From positions 84,514 through 133,893 of the forward strand of contig NZ_KE383854.1 of the NCBI RefSeq assembly GCF_000422485.1: a stretch of DNA of 49,380 bases, in the 5' to 3' direction. The stretch comes from Paenibacillus pasadenensis DSM 19293 (GTDB taxonomy: Bacteria; Bacillota; Bacilli; Paenibacillales; Paenibacillaceae). The position numbers and the translations under genes were made by a program. Positions 47,329-49,380 of this stretch are shown here, in pieces (position 1 is the stretch's first letter; every line of letters begins with the position of its first letter). The notes beneath the pieces are model-generated. The model ran no database searches. It worked only from the letters and a program-made list of their open reading frames with translations, and was not told the DNA's origin.

Positions 47329-49122
47329 CTAAGCCTTCATCGACCCGAGCTTCGCCCGGGGATGGTTGAACGTCTGGATCCAGTTGCGGATGGCCGCGAC
47401 GATGATGATGATGCCGAGCACGAGCATGATGATCGACAGCACGCCGTTCAGCACGTTGTAGCCGGCGGCCGCAGCGTTCAGGTACACGTTGGTCACCATC
47501 CAGTAGCCTGCATAGTTGACGGTGACGAACAGGTAGGCGAGCGGGATGAGGCAGGTCAGCATGTAGCGCCGCTTGTCGGCGACGCGCAGGATGACCGTCG
47601 CGCCGATGATGAGGCCGATCGAGGCCATCAGCTGGTTGGAGACGCCGAACAGCGCCCAGACGGAGCTGATGTCGCCGGAATACAGCAGGTAGCCCCACAT
47701 GAAGCAGGCGAGCACGCTGGCGAAGATCGTGCCCGGCACCCAGTCGACGCGCTTCAGCGGCTTGTAGATCTCGCCGAAGAAGTCCTGGATCAGGTAGCGG
47801 GAGACGCGCGTGCCGGCGTCGATCGCGGTCAGGATGAACACGGCTTCGAACATGATGACGAATTGGAAGAAGTACGGCGCCATGTTTTCGAACCACGGAA
47901 TCTTGGTGAAAATGTACGTCATGCCGACGGCCAGCGTGACCGCGCCGCCGGTGCGGCCTTCGAGCTCGAGGCCGATCTCGCGGTTCAGCTCGGACAGATG
48001 CACGGTGCTCATGCCGAGCGCCTCGAACACTTCCGGCTTGGAGTTGATGGCGAAGTAGTCGCCCGGCATCAGGGCCGTGGCTGCGATCAGCGCCATGATG
48101 GCGACGAGGCACTCGACGAGCATCGCGCCGAAGGCGACCGGCTTGATGTCGCTCCAGCGGTTGATCATCTTCGGCGTCGTGCCGGAGCCGATGAACGCGT
48201 GGAAGCCGGAGATCGCGCCGCAGGCGATCGTGATCGAGATGAACGGCCATACCGGTCCGGCGATGATCGGGCCGCCGCCGCCGATGAACTGCGTGAACGC
48301 CGGGAACTGGATCTCCGGGTTGATGACGAAGACGCCGATGATGAGCGCGATGAACACGCCGATTTTCATGAAGCTGCTGAGGTAGTCGCGCGGGGCGAGC
48401 AGCAGCCATACCGGCAGGGCGGCGGCGAAGAAGGCGTAGATCGGCAGGATGATCGCCAGCGTCTTGGCGTCGATCGTCAGCCAGTCGCCGAGCATCGTGT
48501 CCTGGATGTACGGACCGGCGAACACGCCGATTAGGAGCAGGATGAAGCCGACGGTCGAGGCGAGCTTGAGGTTGCCGGTCTTTTTGTAGAACAGGCCGAC
48601 GCCCATGGCGATCGGGATCGTGATGGCGACCGCGAACGTGCCCCAAGGGTTGTTCTCGAGCGCATGCAGCACGACCATCGACAGGCCGGCCATCGTGATC
48701 GTGATGATGAACAGCATGGCCAGGCCCGTGCAGAAGCCGGCGACTGGACCGAGCTCCTCCTTGGCGACCTCGGACAGCGACTTGCCGCCGCGCCGCATCG
48801 AGGCGAACAGCACGACCGCGTCATGCACCGCGCCGCCGACGACGGCGCCGATCAGCAGCCAGAGCAGGCCGGGCAAATAGCCGAACTGCGCCGCGAGGAT
48901 CGGACCGACGAGCGGACCGGCTGCCGCGATGGCCGCGAAGTGGTGGCCGAAGGCGACCCATTTGTTGGTCGGGACATAGTCCTTGCCGTCCTCCAGCTCA
49001 TGCGCCGGCGTCGGCTTGGAGTCGTCCAGCTTGAGCACTTTGTAGGCGATGAACGTTCCATATAGGCGGTAGGCGATCAGAAGGAAACAGATCGACCCGA
49101 TGACGATTGAAACCGCATTCAT
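47329..49122 (-). CDS. cstA: CstA-family carbon starvation transporter
   Basis: A 597-aa integral membrane protein of the CstA/BtsT family, with about 16 hydrophobic helices. Characteristic sequence is seen near the N-terminus (VAFGHHFAAIAAAGPLVGP, residues 57-75), in AQFGYLPGLLWLLIGAVVGGAVHD, and in FHAFIGSGTTPKMI. Family members import pyruvate (BtsT, CstA) or peptides and are induced on carbon limitation. The shorter (about 600-aa) form is usual in Firmicutes. AGGGAGGT lies 8 bp before the ATG. A cre-like sequence at 49181-49194 is compatible with catabolite repression. The 3' terminator is at 47271-47303. Pyruvate as substrate is inference. Confidence 0.9.
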   Translation of the reverse strand: MNAVSIVIGSICFLLIAYRLYGTFIAYKVLKLDDSKPTPAHELEDGKDYVPTNKWVAFGHHFAAIAAAGPLVGPILAAQFGYLPGLLWLLIGAVVGGAVHDAVVLFASMRRGGKSLSEVAKEELGPVAGFCTGLAMLFIITITMAGLSMVVLHALENNPWGTFAVAITIPIAMGVGLFYKKTGNLKLASTVGFILLLIGVFAGPYIQDTMLGDWLTIDAKTLAIILPIYAFFAAALPVWLLLAPRDYLSSFMKIGVFIALIIGVFVINPEIQFPAFTQFIGGGGPIIAGPVWPFISITIACGAISGFHAFIGSGTTPKMINRWSDIKPVAFGAMLVECLVAIMALIAATALMPGDYFAINSKPEVFEALGMSTVHLSELNREIGLELEGRTGGAVTLAVGMTYIFTKIPWFENMAPYFFQFVIMFEAVFILTAIDAGTRVSRYLIQDFFGEIYKPLKRVDWVPGTIFASVLACFMWGYLLYSGDISSVWALFGVSNQLMASIGLIIGATVILRVADKRRYMLTCLIPLAYLFVTVNYAGYWMVTNVYLNAAAAGYNVLNGVLSIIMLVLGIIIIVAAIRNWIQTFNHPRAKLGSMKA

Positions 49123-49180
49123 GTTGTGACCTCCCTAAGAAACCCGTTGTTTCGTCCAGCATAAGGGATGCAAACGGGTT

Positions 49181-49194
49181 CGGGAGCGTTTTCA
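49181..49194. promoter_or_regulatory. Weak cre-like site upstream of cstA
   Basis: On the minus strand TGAAAACGCTCCCG matches the cre consensus at 12 of 14 positions, all in the left and central part. It lies 59-72 bp upstream of the ATG. An inverted repeat AACCCGTT (49141-49148)/AACGGGTT (49173-49180) lies between it and the gene. Confidence 0.35.
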
Positions 49195-49254
49195 CGATGA
49201 AAAGCGGCCGTCGGGGGATGAAATGCACGGCGAGCCGGATGAGCGGAAGCGCCT

Positions 49255-49380
49255 TCACGAAAAAGTCGGGCGCTTGGAGCGTCCTGGGGCCGGGGATAGG
49301 CTCGGCCAAGCAGCCGCTTCGGCGGCCGTCGGGAGACCCTGCGCCTGCCGCTCCGCCTGCCGCTCCGCCTGCCGCTCCGC
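49255..49380 (-). CDS. Possible 3' end of a gene entering from the right edge
   Basis: A minus-strand frame, open to the window edge, ends at TGA (49255-49257). It would encode 41 residues that begin with AERQAERQAERQ and end GRSKRPTFS. It has the same direction as cstA and would lie about 130 bp upstream of it. The repeated AERQ comes from the 12-bp tandem repeat at 49342-49380. The plus strand is also open here (Pro/Ala repeats), so coding status is uncertain. Confidence 0.25.
   Translation of the reverse strand, partial: AERQAERQAERQAQGLPTAAEAAAWPSLSPAPGRSKRPTFS
49342..49380. repeat. 12-bp tandem repeat at right edge
   Basis: CGCCTGCCGCTC repeats at least three times and runs off the window. 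It encodes four-residue repeats in either direction. Confidence 0.8.

Noticed and set aside
49218-49380. Plus-strand frame with Pro/Ala repeats at the right edge
   Set aside because: No ribosome binding site, it overlaps the cstA upstream region, and it owes its openness to the 12-bp repeat.

Overview
The window is a chromosomal segment of a GC-rich Firmicute, most likely a Paenibacillus or close relative (Cohnella-like). The reasons are a base composition that by eye is about two-thirds G+C, strong AGGAGG-type ribosome binding sites, occasional TTG/GTG starts, TTGACA/TATAAT-like promoters, candidate CcpA (cre) sites, and gene families typical of Paenibacillaceae: a YesM/AraC two-component system beside a sugar ABC transporter, paired ABC exporters, FusB-like and LURP-one proteins, and DUF4166/DoxX genes. 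I see no rRNA, tRNA, phage genes, CRISPR array or complete insertion sequence.

Layout. 0-5 kb: short intergenic repeats, then a MarR regulator and a two-gene heterodimeric ABC exporter with its terminator. 5-7.5 kb: a DinB-like remnant, an EF-G-binding (FusB-like) protein, a GNAT acetyltransferase and a cysteine hydrolase. 7.5-12 kb (minus): a 1071-aa membrane hybrid histidine kinase with three receiver domains followed by a soluble receiver-kinase. 12-19 kb (mostly minus): YhhN-type membrane protein, PAP2 phosphatase, an unknown multispanning membrane protein (plus) ending in a 167-bp element with 16-bp terminal inverted repeats, an M20 peptidase, an AHSA1-domain protein behind a striking palindromic promoter, and an LcfB-like acyl-CoA synthetase. 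19-24 kb: LURP-one protein, a possible crystallin-fold protein, a repeat-rich gap, a MOSC/MFS pair and a divergent PRPP synthetase paralogue.

24-32.7 kb (plus) looks like one carbohydrate-response locus: YesM-type kinase, AraC-type regulator, lipoprotein solute-binding protein, two permeases, a rhamnogalacturonan-acetylesterase-like SGNH hydrolase and a sensory-rhodopsin-transducer-family protein. The context suggests capture and deacetylation of pectin-derived oligosaccharides, with a candidate cre site before the binding protein and an intercistronic hairpin that could lower permease expression. 33-35.3 kb: a membrane histidine kinase and LuxR-type regulator. 36.3-39 kb: a DCC thiol protein, an SRPBCC-DoxX fusion and a DUF4166 protein with overlapping ends. 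39.3-40.9 kb: an aminoglycoside-phosphotransferase-fold kinase and a GrpB-family protein. 41.5-45.2 kb: a second heterodimeric ABC exporter. 45.5-46.5 kb: a strikingly AT-rich gene for an Asp-box-like beta-propeller protein, probably acquired. 47.3-49.1 kb (minus): a CstA-family transporter.

The most unusual feature is a set of intergenic repeat loci, all with a unit length of 50-52 bp (near 1, 20.4, 35.5, 40.9 and 47.0 kb). Two share a TAACGA...AGACGCT core and a two-direct/two-inverted layout, and one is a seven-copy array in which every unit carries a hairpin. Tandem repeats of 39 bp (13 codons) also occur inside two neighbouring genes.
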